In this document: piece by piece, positions 35,449 through 43,822 of the stretch
Layout of the letters: the number at the start of each line of letters is the position of its first letter
Position numbering within the stretch: the stretch's first letter is position 1
Assembly: GCA_011390955.1 (NCBI GenBank)
Contig: JAABRM010000027.1
Coordinates: 1-64,000, forward strand
Length of the DNA: 64,000 bases
Reading direction: 5' to 3'
Source: Oscillatoriales cyanobacterium
GTDB lineage: Bacteria > Cyanobacteriota > Cyanobacteriia > Cyanobacteriales > Laspinemataceae
Translations under genes and position numbers: made by a program
Notes under the pieces: model-generated
What the model was told of the DNA's origin: nothing
The model's input: only the letters and a program-made list of their open reading frames with translations
Databases searched by the model: none

Positions 35449-36492
35449 TTAGCGATTTAGCACATTAGGTACTGAACAGCTAATAAGTTTTTCCAAATAC
35501 TCTTTTAATAATTGACCTCTAACATCACGCGCTTTTTTTCCTGTACTTCCTTGATAAATATAGTAATAATATTCAGCAAATTTATCTTGGTATCTGTTTT
35601 CATTTTTACTATTTTGAAGTTTTTCTTCTAGGTTCAATAACATATTCTTTAACTCATTACTATTTGGCAAATTATTATATTTTACATATAAGTTTACCAG
35701 TTCAATAATTAAATTAAAAAAGCTTGATTTCTTATTCCATAGACTATCAGAAGCTATGTTACATTGAACAATTAAGTCGAATACTTTGGTCAAAATATCT
35801 AACATTTTATTTTTATTCGGATATTCATTATCATATCTTGTTACATATTCTTCAACCTCTTTATCTCTACTAAAATACCCTCCTTCTTCTATGGTTGACA
35901 TGATCAATAAAATATACTCTAAATCTAACATCCGAGATGATTGAGTTTCATTAAATAAATCAATTCGCTCAAAAATCTGATGATTGGCTAAAATTTCCTT
36001 AGCTGTTGTGATGAATTCTCCTTGATATAATGAATTTTGTATTTCTACCGAATTCAACGCATATTGAATGGAATTAATTCTATTAAAAATATCAAGAATT
36101 TTCTTCTTTTCGATCCGTCCTAAATCTCGGACAACTATTACATAGTCAAAAAAACTTGTTTTTTCTGCCGCTGATAAGTTGGCAAATGGCTCAATATTTT
36201 TGATAGTGAATTCTTTATGTCCAGTGATATATTGATAAATTGTACTCAATCTCTGTTGACCATCTACAACAAGTGTTTTAGATGTTTGACTTTCCAAATC
36301 AATTTCACCATCTGCTAAGTATATTTCAGGAAAAGGTAAACCTGAAAGAATAGTTTCTATAAATTTTTCCTTATGAGAATTATTCCATACCAATTTTCGC
36401 TGAAAATCTGGAGCTAAAATCAGTGTTCCATCTTTAATCTTATTGTATAGATCAATTAACTTTTTATTGCTGGCTATTCCTATGTTAGACAT
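35449..36492 (-). CDS. DUF262 domain protein (ParB-like / GmrSD N-terminal type)
   Basis: A 347-residue protein. DUF262 motifs are LILAPDFQRKLVWNNSHKEKF near residue 24, PEIYLADGE, and TLVVDGQQRLSTIYQYI near 74 (the DGQQR nucleotide-binding loop). Then FNRINSIQYALNSVEIQNSLY near 138 corresponds to the second conserved block. The C-terminal 150 residues are helical. DUF262 is the N-terminal half of the GmrSD modification-dependent restriction enzyme, and stand-alone forms occur in defence islands. Its start overlaps the end of the nucleotidyltransferase-like gene by 8 bases, so the two act together. No HNH (DUF1524) domain is visible. Confidence 0.88.
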   Translation of the reverse strand: MSNIGIASNKKLIDLYNKIKDGTLILAPDFQRKLVWNNSHKEKFIETILSGLPFPEIYLADGEIDLESQTSKTLVVDGQQRLSTIYQYITGHKEFTIKNIEPFANLSAAEKTSFFDYVIVVRDLGRIEKKKILDIFNRINSIQYALNSVEIQNSLYQGEFITTAKEILANHQIFERIDLFNETQSSRMLDLEYILLIMSTIEEGGYFSRDKEVEEYVTRYDNEYPNKNKMLDILTKVFDLIVQCNIASDSLWNKKSSFFNLIIELVNLYVKYNNLPNSNELKNMLLNLEEKLQNSKNENRYQDKFAEYYYYIYQGSTGKKARDVRGQLLKEYLEKLISCSVPNVLNR

Positions 36493-37105
36493 CTTTAATA
36501 GTCTCCTCTCTTAAATTGTGTATATTTTTTATATGATACTTCTCAAAAAAGCTAAAGTCATAGTAAATAGCTCCGGCAATTTTTGGTTTACCATATTTCC
36601 CATATGAAATAGATTTAAAAAAATCAAACCATTCATTCCTTTTGCCAAAATTAAAAGGAAATAAATCTGGGCGTAACCATCCTTTAAAAAAATAATTTTT
36701 GCAGGCATTATAGTTTTTTTGTTCCCGCTCAGTCCGAGAAGTTAAGTCAATATTAAAATCATATAGTTCTGTCCAAAAACTTTCAAATATAGAACGAGAA
36801 ATAATCACCATATCAATATCTGAATCATCTTCTGAAAAATGCTTCCATACCTTTTTAGGACTAATGCTAAACCCTAGTTTTGCTGACCCTACCATCCGAA
36901 CCATTTCTGGACTTTTTAAACCAAATTTATTGGCAATTGCATATTTTAAATCAAAATATAAATCTTCATTATCTTTAAAAATATAAGGTGTACCATGCGT
37001 AATGTACTTTTGCACAATAAAATGATCTGTTTGACTCCGATCTCCTAGGGCAGACTTGAAAATTTTAATCCGCTGATTTATGACATCATTGTTTTGATTA
37101 TTCAT
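36485..37105 (-). CDS. Nucleotidyltransferase-fold protein paired with DUF262
   Basis: A 206-residue protein with a Pol-beta-type nucleotidyltransferase motif: MVRMVGSAKLGFSISPKK near residue 64 supplies the GS, and DDSDIDMVIIS near 92 supplies the DxD metal ligands. No third acidic strand is certain. The rest is basic and aromatic (YNACKNYFFKGWLRPDLFPF). It is translated first, with an 8-base overlap into the DUF262 gene. Candidate roles are nucleotide addition to RNA or protein, or second-messenger synthesis. The family is not one I can name. Confidence 0.65.
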   Translation of the reverse strand: MNNQNNDVINQRIKIFKSALGDRSQTDHFIVQKYITHGTPYIFKDNEDLYFDLKYAIANKFGLKSPEMVRMVGSAKLGFSISPKKVWKHFSEDDSDIDMVIISRSIFESFWTELYDFNIDLTSRTEREQKNYNACKNYFFKGWLRPDLFPFNFGKRNEWFDFFKSISYGKYGKPKIAGAIYYDFSFFEKYHIKNIHNLREETIKDV

Positions 37106-37425
37106 TCAATAAATAATAATTTTATTATTATCTAATATAATATTTTTTTTGTATATATTACAATATAATAGCATAAACAAGATTTTATGGTAAAAATTTT
37201 AACATAATGTTACAATAATCCCGACAACACACCGAAAAAATGGCAAAATTTGGCATTTCCTCCGACCTCTAAATACCCAGCAAACTGCCCAATTTTAAAA
37301 ATTACTGAAAAACCCAACCAAAGGGAAACCAGAAACCTTGATGATGTTGCTAGGCGATCGCACCAAAACTCCCCTACACATGAAAAGCGCGATGCCACTT
37401 TGATTGGATCCAGAGGCGATCGCCT

Positions 37426-37485
37426 TTTTAACTACTGCCAGTTTCGTTGCCGGTGCTGCCATTTGAGGTATTTTTATCCTGACAT
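37426..37485 (+). pseudogene. murJ 3'-region remnant E
   Basis: About 60 bases matching murJ 32760-32819 with a few changes (CTACTGCCAGTTTCGTTGCC, then GGTGCTGCCA). It has the same left flank as remnant D (CCAGAGGCGATCGCC). It marks the boundary between the DUF262 cassette and the ATPase/TOPRIM cassette. Confidence 0.75.
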
Positions 37486-37489
37486 TACC

Positions 37490-38187
37490 TTAAAATTCTT
37501 GAGCAATTTTCTGTTTAATCATTGCACAAAAACTTAAAAAAGTTTGCAAACTTTTTAAATGGGTAGCATAATCTTCTGTTCTTTTTTGTAATTGCTCTAA
37601 ATAATATCTTTCTCTGGCATCACCAGGCGATTTTTTAGTATAAGCGATATTTTTAGATCGAAAAATTTCTTTTAAATATTCACAGTGAAAATCCGCATGA
37701 TTTCTCATATCATACTTACCCATTGCTTCCGGATCATCTTGAGAAACATCATAATAATTGACATAATCTGATAATGGTGGTTCTAGAGGTTGTCTTGAAT
37801 CAAAAATTCTCCGATTCCCTAATAACCAAGTCTCGATGCAGCGATTTTGGATAATAATTTCAATTTTAATATTGCCTAAATTTATATTTTTTTCCTGGAT
37901 GATGTTTTGAATATAACTCACTCTTTCATCTACCGTTTCTTCATCTGCATCAACACAAAGGACTAAATAATCATAATTATTAGTTTCTTGAATTTTGTCA
38001 ATGGCATTGTCTAGACCATCATACAAAATCGCCGGATAGCCTTCTCCACTAATCAGATAATAGTTATTATGTTTCACTTGGTGAGAATATTGAACTCGGA
38101 TTAATTAATTCAGGCAGCAGATATCCCAGCCATTTTGGAAATCTTCCGTTCGGTACTATTGCCCTCGACTAAAAAGTAAATATTCAT
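37490..38187 (-). pseudogene. TOPRIM-like nuclease partner of ATPase, frameshifted
   Basis: An ATG at 38187 overlapping the ATPase stop (TAATG) begins MNIYFLVEGNSTERKI, the Glu-containing first TOPRIM strand. The frame then breaks. FPKWLGYLLPELI appears in a second frame and RVQYSHQVKHNNYYLISGEG resumes in a third. From about 38074 an open frame of 195 codons (GTG or later start) holds the remaining motifs: YDYLVLCVDADEE (the DxD) and NRCIETWLLGNRRIF. This is the layout of RloB/DUF4276-like TOPRIM proteins coupled to an AAA ATPase. Two small indels thus separate the catalytic Glu from the DxD, so the gene is probably dead. Confidence 0.75.
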
Positions 38188-39326
38188 TAATCCTCCGAAT
38201 CTTCTTCCTCATCATCTTGAAGGACATTAATTAAATCAATAAAAGCTTTTTGCCGAGATTCGGAAATGTGAAAATCTTTAGCCGTTTTAACGGTGACTAA
38301 ACCGCCTTGCCGAGTCACGATTTTCCAATATGCCGGACTAATATTATTAATGATATAAGGGTGATGACTGGTAATGATAAACTGGGATTTTTTATGATTG
38401 ACAATTAACTCAGTCACACTGTCAATACAATTGACGCCTAAACTATTTTCAAATTCATCAATTAAAATCACACAATCATCAGGAGACAAATACAATTCAC
38501 TGATGTACATTAAAGTTTTAAACATTCCTGATGAAATATTTTGAATCCAGTTGTCTACCCCTTTTTCTTTAATCCTCACAATGGTAGCTTCTTTTAACAA
38601 ATCCGATAATGCCAGAGGAACCTCTTCGTCTTTTAAAGTTTCTATCTTAACGTCTGAAACATGATTAAATATACTGATAAAAGCTTGTTTTATTTTTTCA
38701 AATTCATCAGGGAAAAATCTATAAATAATCTCTAATTTAACCTGAATCGGCAAATCACTTTCTTTGAGCATCAGCAATGAATATTTTTCATGCTTTTTTA
38801 AAAAAGAAATTGGCAATCGCCATATTTGATCGAAACTCTGTCTTGAATCCGTGAGGATAATTCTATCTAATTCTGCTTTGACTGAGGAAATAATATCTTC
38901 TTGTTTTAGAAGTTCGATCGCACTCTCAAAAGGAGATAGCTTGGGAGTTTTTAATCCATTAAAAATAATTTCATTTTCAGTTCTTTGAACAACAATATTT
39001 TGATTGCATTTTAAAGTTTCATTGATAATTTTAACCGAGTCTTCTTGACTTGATTCACTGTTAATTATACTTGAACTGTCTTTAGTTTCAAATTGTCCAC
39101 TCCAATAATAATTAATGTTATTTTTGGTGGAAAAATCAATACTCCATTTGACTCCGTTTAGAGACTTACCATTGGCGATCGCTTTTAAACTACCGATCGC
39201 TTGCAATATTCTAGTTTTACCCGCACCGGACACGCCGACAAGCAGATTAAGATTTGGGGAAAACTCTACTGCTTCAAGTTTCCAATCAGACTTTTCATCG
39301 TAATACTCTAGTTTGTTAATTTTCAT
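38187..39326 (-). CDS. AAA-type ATPase (SMC/RecF-like, RloA-type)
   Basis: A 379-residue ABC-class AAA ATPase. Walker A is LLVGVSGAGKTRILQAIG near residue 30. The signature-like stretch is WIQNISSGMFKTLMYISELY near 264, Walker B is CVILIDEFENSLG near 287, and the H-loop is FIITSHHPYIINN near 320. There is no long coiled coil. The C-terminus is acidic (DDEEEDSED). It is encoded directly before a TOPRIM-like gene with stop-start overlap, as in OLD/PARIS/RloAB-like defence pairs. The ATPase itself is intact whereas its partner is frameshifted, which suggests recent loss of the system. Confidence 0.85.
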   Translation of the reverse strand: MKINKLEYYDEKSDWKLEAVEFSPNLNLLVGVSGAGKTRILQAIGSLKAIANGKSLNGVKWSIDFSTKNNINYYWSGQFETKDSSSIINSESSQEDSVKIINETLKCNQNIVVQRTENEIIFNGLKTPKLSPFESAIELLKQEDIISSVKAELDRIILTDSRQSFDQIWRLPISFLKKHEKYSLLMLKESDLPIQVKLEIIYRFFPDEFEKIKQAFISIFNHVSDVKIETLKDEEVPLALSDLLKEATIVRIKEKGVDNWIQNISSGMFKTLMYISELYLSPDDCVILIDEFENSLGVNCIDSVTELIVNHKKSQFIITSHHPYIINNISPAYWKIVTRQGGLVTVKTAKDFHISESRQKAFIDLINVLQDDEEEDSED

Positions 39327-39436
39327 GGAATTTCATCGAGATGGCTAAAAAATTAGTTAAATTAGTTGCGGATATTCCGTCAATCTATCATAGCAAATAA
39401 TACCGATAAATCTTCAGGAGCATCAATTGTCTATAT

Positions 39437-39625
39437 TTACAATATTAAGTTTTGTTTAGTTGTCTCTAATCTTTTTAATTTCTGTTCTCTAACTTCTTTT
39501 TCCATTTGAGCTAGTAATTCTTCCAATTGAAATCCGAATTCTTGTAGTTCTCAACGATTTTTCCTTAAATCACTGACTAATCTTTTTCTGGTTTCTTCAT
39601 TGGGAATAGATTTTTTTTCGCTCAT
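39437..39625 (-). pseudogene. Small coiled-coil protein gene with in-frame stop
   Basis: A 62-codon frame starting MSEKKSIPNEETRKRLVSDL and RKNR, then a TGA, then ELQEFGFQLEELLAQMEKEV and REQKLKRLETTKQNL up to a TAA at 39437. Reading frame and helical character are the same on both sides of the TGA. Either a nonsense mutation has occurred in a small gene, or this is decayed DNA. The start sits in good context. No family is recognised. Confidence 0.4.
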
Positions 39626-39768
39626 AAGCACCAATTTTAATTTATTCAATAGTTCCAAATTCGTAATTTTCAATTGCTATTAGCTAAAGCCTTAGCAGAT
39701 CGATTATTGATTATTGATTGCTAGTGAATTCACCAAACAACCAATAACCAATAACCAAGAACTAATAA

Positions 39769-40077
39769 TTACATTTGCCGCTGAAATTCTTCGAGAATAT
39801 TCATCAAATCCGTTTCACATTGCCGGGGCAATAAATCAATTAACGGCAGTTCCCGCTTTCCCCCACCTAACTTAATAGAAATACCGGCCAGAATGTCTCG
39901 CATTCGGGCTTCGGTGAGAGTATTTTCCGTCAGCAGGGGATAAAACTGTTCCGCCAGGGTTTTGTGTAAATGGGCATCGTCTAAACGCAAATGCCATTTA
40001 GCAATGTCCATATAGATGTTCTGACCAATTTCTGCGGCTAGTTCTTCGATTTCTTGGGTGTGACTGATATTAGCCAT
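39769..40077 (-). CDS. DUF3181-type cyanobacterial protein
   Basis: A 102-residue soluble protein. It contains IEELAAEIGQNIYMDIAKWH, LRLDDAHLHKTLAEQFYPLL and IKLGGGKRELPLIDLLPRQC. I recall this as the DUF3181 family, conserved across cyanobacteria with unknown function. It is close to the 2TM gene upstream (39-base gap), so both are probably cotranscribed. Core-genome gene use and a higher GC content resume here after the accessory island. Confidence 0.65.
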   Translation of the reverse strand: MANISHTQEIEELAAEIGQNIYMDIAKWHLRLDDAHLHKTLAEQFYPLLTENTLTEARMRDILAGISIKLGGGKRELPLIDLLPRQCETDLMNILEEFQRQM

Positions 40078-40116
40078 AAGCTGACTCCTAGCTTTTAGTA
40101 TTGGGCGGCTGAGAAT

Positions 40117-40377
40117 CTATCTTTGGGTGAATTCATTCTCGGAATAATCAGCGATCGCAAAAATATAAAGGGCATGGGCTAAGATAATCAATAGCCATAA
40201 GCCGGTGAACCAAACAGTCCAAGAAAACTGTAAGCGTTGTAAGTTGAGGAAAAACCATAAACCAGAATTACTGGCAGCAAATATTCCCACATGGACGGCA
40301 AAGTTCATCCGGTCATCTATGCGACGGTATTCGGGATCGTTGTTTCGGTCTGGTTTGCGAGGCCAACGCGGTGGCAT
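40117..40377 (-). CDS. 2TM domain-containing protein
   Basis: An 86-residue membrane protein. A basic N-terminus (MPPRWPRKPDRNNDPEYRRI) is followed by DDRMNFAVHVGIFAASNSGL and two membrane helices (GIFAASNSGLWFFLNL; WTVWFTGLWLLIILAHALYI). This matches the '2TM domain' seen in cyanobacterial small proteins and at the N-terminus of some histidine kinases. It probably precedes the DUF3181 gene in one transcript. Function is unknown. Confidence 0.75.
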   Translation of the reverse strand: MPPRWPRKPDRNNDPEYRRIDDRMNFAVHVGIFAASNSGLWFFLNLQRLQFSWTVWFTGLWLLIILAHALYIFAIADYSENEFTQR

Positions 40378-40647
40378 AGTTTACCTTCATCAAAATTCTT
40401 TCAGACTTATTGTACCCCTTTCTTCCCGGTCTGATGTTTCGGTAATTTGTGTTTTTCACACGCATTTAATCCAAACCGGAGCCGATCGCCCCAAACCCAG
40501 TCACGATAGATCGCCGATCGCTTTGGCGATCGCTTTGGTTAAACGAAGATAAAAACTGGCAAATAATCGAGACAAGAGCGTTAGAATGCAAAAAGACTCT
40601 TAAAATTCCCCAATGCCCTAAAAACTTTTCCCCAAACCATATTGAAT

Positions 40648-41178
40648 ATGACCGCCCTGCGATTTTTAAGAAAAGCCACTCCGCAACGCAACTCCTGTTT
40701 AGCGATCGTTGCGCTTCCTGACGAAGCTTCCGCCTTCGGAGCTTATCGACTTCTCCAATATCATGGCATTTCCCCAGAACATTTGGCGATCGTCGGCCAA
40801 GGTTATAGCAGTGCTGACAGTGTGGGACTGGTCGAACCGATGCAAATTGCCCTGCGCTGTGCCCGTCGGTTCGTCGCGATCGCCTCGGTGGTCGGGACAG
40901 CGATCGGTTTCGTCCTCTTCCTGGTCTGTTATTTATCTTTAGGCTGGCCGTTGAATGCCACCTTAATCCTAATAATTCCAGCCACCACGATCGTCGCTGG
41001 GTTCTTAGGCGCTGTCCTGGGCGCTTTGTTAGCCTTCTTTGGTGAAGGTAGCGCAGCAGGCGTCTATCGTCATCATCTGCGAAAAGGTCATTACTTATTA
41101 ATGATCGAGGGGACTGAAAAATTAGTCCGCAATGCCCAAGCGGTTCTCACTCAATATTCAGCCCCCCAAACCCGTTAA
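40648..41178 (+). CDS. Membrane protein with stress-protein-like N-terminal domain
   Basis: A 176-residue protein. The N-terminal part (NSCLAIVALPDEASAFGAYR, LLQYHGISPEHLAIVGQGY) has the beta-alpha-beta pattern of the general stress protein 17M-like fold. Two membrane helices follow near residues 80-130 (FVAIASVVGTAIGFVLFLV; LILIIPATTIVAGFLGAVLG). The C-terminal segment GHYLLMIEGTEKLVRNAQAVL is a second alpha/beta piece, as in 'DUF1269-like' membrane stress proteins. I use the ATG at 40648, rather than an in-frame TTG two codons earlier. Role unknown. It is convergent with moaC. Confidence 0.7.
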   Translation: MTALRFLRKATPQRNSCLAIVALPDEASAFGAYRLLQYHGISPEHLAIVGQGYSSADSVGLVEPMQIALRCARRFVAIASVVGTAIGFVLFLVCYLSLGWPLNATLILIIPATTIVAGFLGAVLGALLAFFGEGSAAGVYRHHLRKGHYLLMIEGTEKLVRNAQAVLTQYSAPQTR

Positions 41179-41198
41179 TACTAATGCTCGATCCAAGT

Positions 41199-41804
41199 TC
41201 ATTCTGGCATCCGCTGATAGTCCCCTGATTTGCCTCCGCTTTTACTCAGGAGGCGAATTGCTTCAATTTGCATTGATTTATCCAAGGCTTTGGCCATATC
41301 GTATAGGGTCAGCGCCGCCACCGTAACACTCGTGAGGGCTTCCATTTCTACGCCGGTTTCCGCTTTGGTTTTCACTGTAGCTCGAATTTGATAGCCGGGA
41401 AGGTCGGGGTCAGGATTAATCTGCACCTCTATTTTTTTTAAGGGTAAGGGATGACAAAGAGGGATTAAATTAGCGGTCTGTTTCGCCGCCATAATTCCGG
41501 CCAACTTTGCCGTACCCAAAACATCCCCTTTCGGGGCGTTTCCCGCTTCAATAGCCGCAAAGGTCGATGGCAACATCCGCACTTGTCCAGCGGCGATCGC
41601 CTCTCGTTCCGTCGGAGTTTTCCCGGACACATCAACCATAAAGGCGGCGCCACTGGCATCGAGATGGGTCAGTTGGGCAGTATTCTGGCCTGGGTTGGGG
41701 GGAATATTCAGCATCAGGGAATCAGCCCGATTCCTTGTCCCAGCAGCGGTTACAGCGTTTTCAGCCCGGTCGTTAAAAAAAAAGTTTTCGGAATTGTTTG
41801 ACAT
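41199..41804 (-). CDS. moaC: Cyclic pyranopterin monophosphate synthase MoaC
   Basis: MoaC converts 3',8-cyclo-GTP to cyclic pyranopterin monophosphate in molybdenum cofactor synthesis. The 201-residue protein has an N-terminal extension of about 35 residues, then [20 protein letters not shown]. The core is [55 protein letters not shown] and [12 protein letters not shown], ending [12 protein letters not shown]; this includes the conserved Lys/Asp catalytic residues. A TTTTTT run within the first 10 codons encodes a phenylalanine stretch (NFFFND). It stands alone, with no other moa genes in the window. Confidence 0.96.
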   Translation of the reverse strand: MSNNSENFFFNDRAENAVTAAGTRNRADSLMLNIPPNPGQNTAQLTHLDASGAAFMVDVSGKTPTEREAIAAGQVRMLPSTFAAIEAGNAPKGDVLGTAKLAGIMAAKQTANLIPLCHPLPLKKIEVQINPDPDLPGYQIRATVKTKAETGVEMEALTSVTVAALTLYDMAKALDKSMQIEAIRLLSKSGGKSGDYQRMPE

Positions 41805-41838
41805 TTCTCTGATTTATGTTAATATAAATTTCGGTTAA

Positions 41839-41912
41839 GGGCTTGTAGCTCAGTGGACTAGAGCACGTGGCTACGGACCACGGTGTCGGGGGTTCGAATC
41901 CCTCCTAGCCCG
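41839..41912 (+). tRNA. trnR-ACG: tRNA-Arg (anticodon ACG)
   Basis: A standard cloverleaf. The acceptor starts GGGCTTG, the D-arm is GCTC...GAGC, the anticodon arm is CGTGG-CTACGGA-CCACG with ACG in the loop, and the T-arm is GGGGGTTCGAATCCCTC. The acceptor closes with CTAGCCC and has one T-T mismatch at pair 6. Base 37 is G. It reads the CGN arginine codons through inosine at position 34. CCA is not encoded. An intrinsic terminator follows. Confidence 0.95.
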
Positions 41913-41933
41913 TCCAGTTAATCTAATGATTGT

Positions 41934-41969
41934 AAAAGCCAAAGCATTATACAATGTTTTGGCTTTTTT
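41934..41969 (+). terminator. Terminator of tRNA-Arg
   Basis: A 15-bp stem AAAAGCCAAAGCATT / AATGTTTTGGCTTTT (one G-T pair) with loop ATAC, running into TTTTTT. A clean rho-independent terminator. Confidence 0.9.
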
Positions 41970-42012
41970 GTTGTGATACCAAATTCGGTTGTTAAAACCC
42001 GTTTATCAGGTC

Positions 42013-42258
42013 TGATGTCATTCCCGCTTCGGGCGGGAATCCACAAGCGTTTTAGGTAACGATCGTAGTCAGTATATGAGAACCGGATTTGGTATGATGT
42101 CATTCCCGCTTCGGGCGGGAATCCACAAGCGTTTTAGGTAACGATCATAGTCAGTATATGAGAACCGGATTTGGTCTGATGTCATTCCCGCTTCGGGCGG
42201 GAATCCACAAGCGTTTTAGGTAACGATCGTAGTCAGTATATGAGAACCGGATTTGGTA
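42013..42258. repeat. 82-bp tandem repeat, three copies
   Basis: Units start at 42013, 42095 and 42177 and are almost identical. Each has the hairpin TTCCCGC-TTCGG-GCGGGAA and ends AGAACCGGATTTGGT. A partial unit (CCAAATTCGGTTGTTAAAAC, inverted) precedes the array at 41979. It fills the gap between the tRNA and the MFS transporter gene. Confidence 0.93.
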
Positions 42259-42276
42259 TGAGGTTAATTGCGAGGC

Positions 42277-43629
42277 TTATTCGCTCAGAGCATAGAGATC
42301 CCTTTCTCGACCCAAAGCAAATTTCACCGAATGCCGCAAGTCTTTGCTGGATAGGGTGAGGAAAACGATGAACGCTGCGATCGCTAAACCAGCAGCGATC
42401 GCAAATAAAGTCCGATACCCCAGCAGATCCGCAAAAGAGCCTAAAATTGGCCCAGCCAAGGCAATGCCAATATCAAATCCACCAATACAAAGAGAAAACA
42501 CTTGACCCCGTTCTTTGGCCAAAGAGCGATCGGCCATCAGTGCTACCATCATCGGAATTAAAGTCCCAGCCCCAGCCCCTTCAATGGCGGCTGCTGCCAA
42601 CACGCTATTCGGTGAATGGGCGAAACCGAGTACAATCATCGCGATCGTGTAGCAGACTAAGCTGGCGGTAATAAAGAGTCCTCGACCGTAGCGATCGGAA
42701 GCGCGACCCGTAACCAACCGCAGGCTAAAACTGGAAACCGCAGCGGCGCTATAAAATAATCCCGGATTTAAGTCAATTTTGCTCTCTTGGATGAACAAAG
42801 GAATAAAAGTGCTGATAATTCCGAAAACTAAGCCAATCATTAACATGACCACAAACGGAATGCGGAGTCGGTCGGTCAGCAACAGACCCCAAAACGATGG
42901 CTGCGACTGCCCCCCTGCGAAGAGAGAAAAGAGAAGAGAGAAAAGAGAAGAGAGAGGATCTTTCCTCTTTCCTCTTTCCTCTTTTCTCTTTTCTCCAAAA
43001 GCTCCCCTGCTCCCCTGCTCCCCTGCACCCCTGCTCCCCTGCTTCTCTGGTTCCCCTTTGGCTTCGGTGATTTGGGTGGCACAAAACAACCCCACCATTC
43101 CTAGGGCAAATGAGGTGAGAAATAATGGCGAGTAGCCATAACCCGCTTGGATAAATCCGCCCAGGGCAGGCCCGATCGCCACTCCGAGGGGATTGACTAA
43201 ACTCATATAGCCAATTAATTCACCCCGTTGGTTTGGGGGTGAGAGGTCGGCAACTAAGGCGCTAAACCCAGTAGTAAAAGCGGCGACACTAATGCCATGA
43301 AATGCCCGCAAGACCATTAACAGGGGAATAGATGTAATAAATACATAGCCCAAAGGGGCGATCGCGACCACCGCAACGCCAATTAATAGGACCAACTTGC
43401 GACTGCGATCGTCAGCCATACGCCCCAACATGGGTCGAAATAGCAGCAGTCCAATGGCAAAGGAACCCATAACCACGCCGATTTGCTGGCTGTTGCCCCC
43501 CACGGATTGAATATACAAAGGCAACGTGGGCAGTAAAGCAGCAATACTTGACCAAAATAATAAGCCCGCGACAAATAAGGTTAACAAGCTGCGGCGCAAG
43601 CGCGGCTCCAACTGACTAAAAACCTTCAA
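42277..43629 (-). CDS. MFS transporter with a repeat-derived central loop
   Basis: A 450-residue major facilitator with 12 predicted membrane helices. The MFS motif A is GRMADDRSRKLVLLIG near residue 69, and a second half motif is GRASDRYGRGLFI near 309. It is probably a drug or metabolite exporter of the DHA1 type; no substrate can be named. The central loop between TM6 and TM7 (~residues 190-245) is unusual: EKQGSRGAGEQGSRGAFG, then EKRKEERGKRKDP. It is encoded by GCTCCCCT and CTCTTTC tandem repeats (see the insert at 42918-43055). Outside this loop the protein is normal, so function may be kept. Confidence 0.88.
   Translation of the reverse strand: MKVFSQLEPRLRRSLLTLFVAGLLFWSSIAALLPTLPLYIQSVGGNSQQIGVVMGSFAIGLLLFRPMLGRMADDRSRKLVLLIGVAVVAIAPLGYVFITSIPLLMVLRAFHGISVAAFTTGFSALVADLSPPNQRGELIGYMSLVNPLGVAIGPALGGFIQAGYGYSPLFLTSFALGMVGLFCATQITEAKGEPEKQGSRGAGEQGSRGAFGEKRKEERGKRKDPLSSLFSLLFSLFAGGQSQPSFWGLLLTDRLRIPFVVMLMIGLVFGIISTFIPLFIQESKIDLNPGLFYSAAAVSSFSLRLVTGRASDRYGRGLFITASLVCYTIAMIVLGFAHSPNSVLAAAAIEGAGAGTLIPMMVALMADRSLAKERGQVFSLCIGGFDIGIALAGPILGSFADLLGYRTLFAIAAGLAIAAFIVFLTLSSKDLRHSVKFALGRERDLYALSE
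42918..43055. repeat. In-frame repeat insert in the MFS gene
   Basis: A GAGAAAAGAGAAGAG purine tract is followed by a TTTCCTCTTTCCTCTT pyrimidine tract, which together form an inverted repeat, and then by (GCTCCCCT)n units. It lies entirely within the coding sequence for the cytoplasmic loop between the two MFS halves and keeps the frame. Confidence 0.9.
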
Positions 43630-43822
43630 AGCATCCCCCTAATAGTTGTGATTCTTCGGCGAACGGCGATTCCCGTCTCTGGATTCGATCGAAGCGGAAT
43701 CGCCCACCGTAAGGGATGAACCCATTCGCGCTGAAATTTTATGGGAGAATCGCCAAGATGGTTACGCGAATGGTTTCCCCCTACTATATTGTAATAACTT
43801 TTCTTAAGTAATGTTACAGAAA

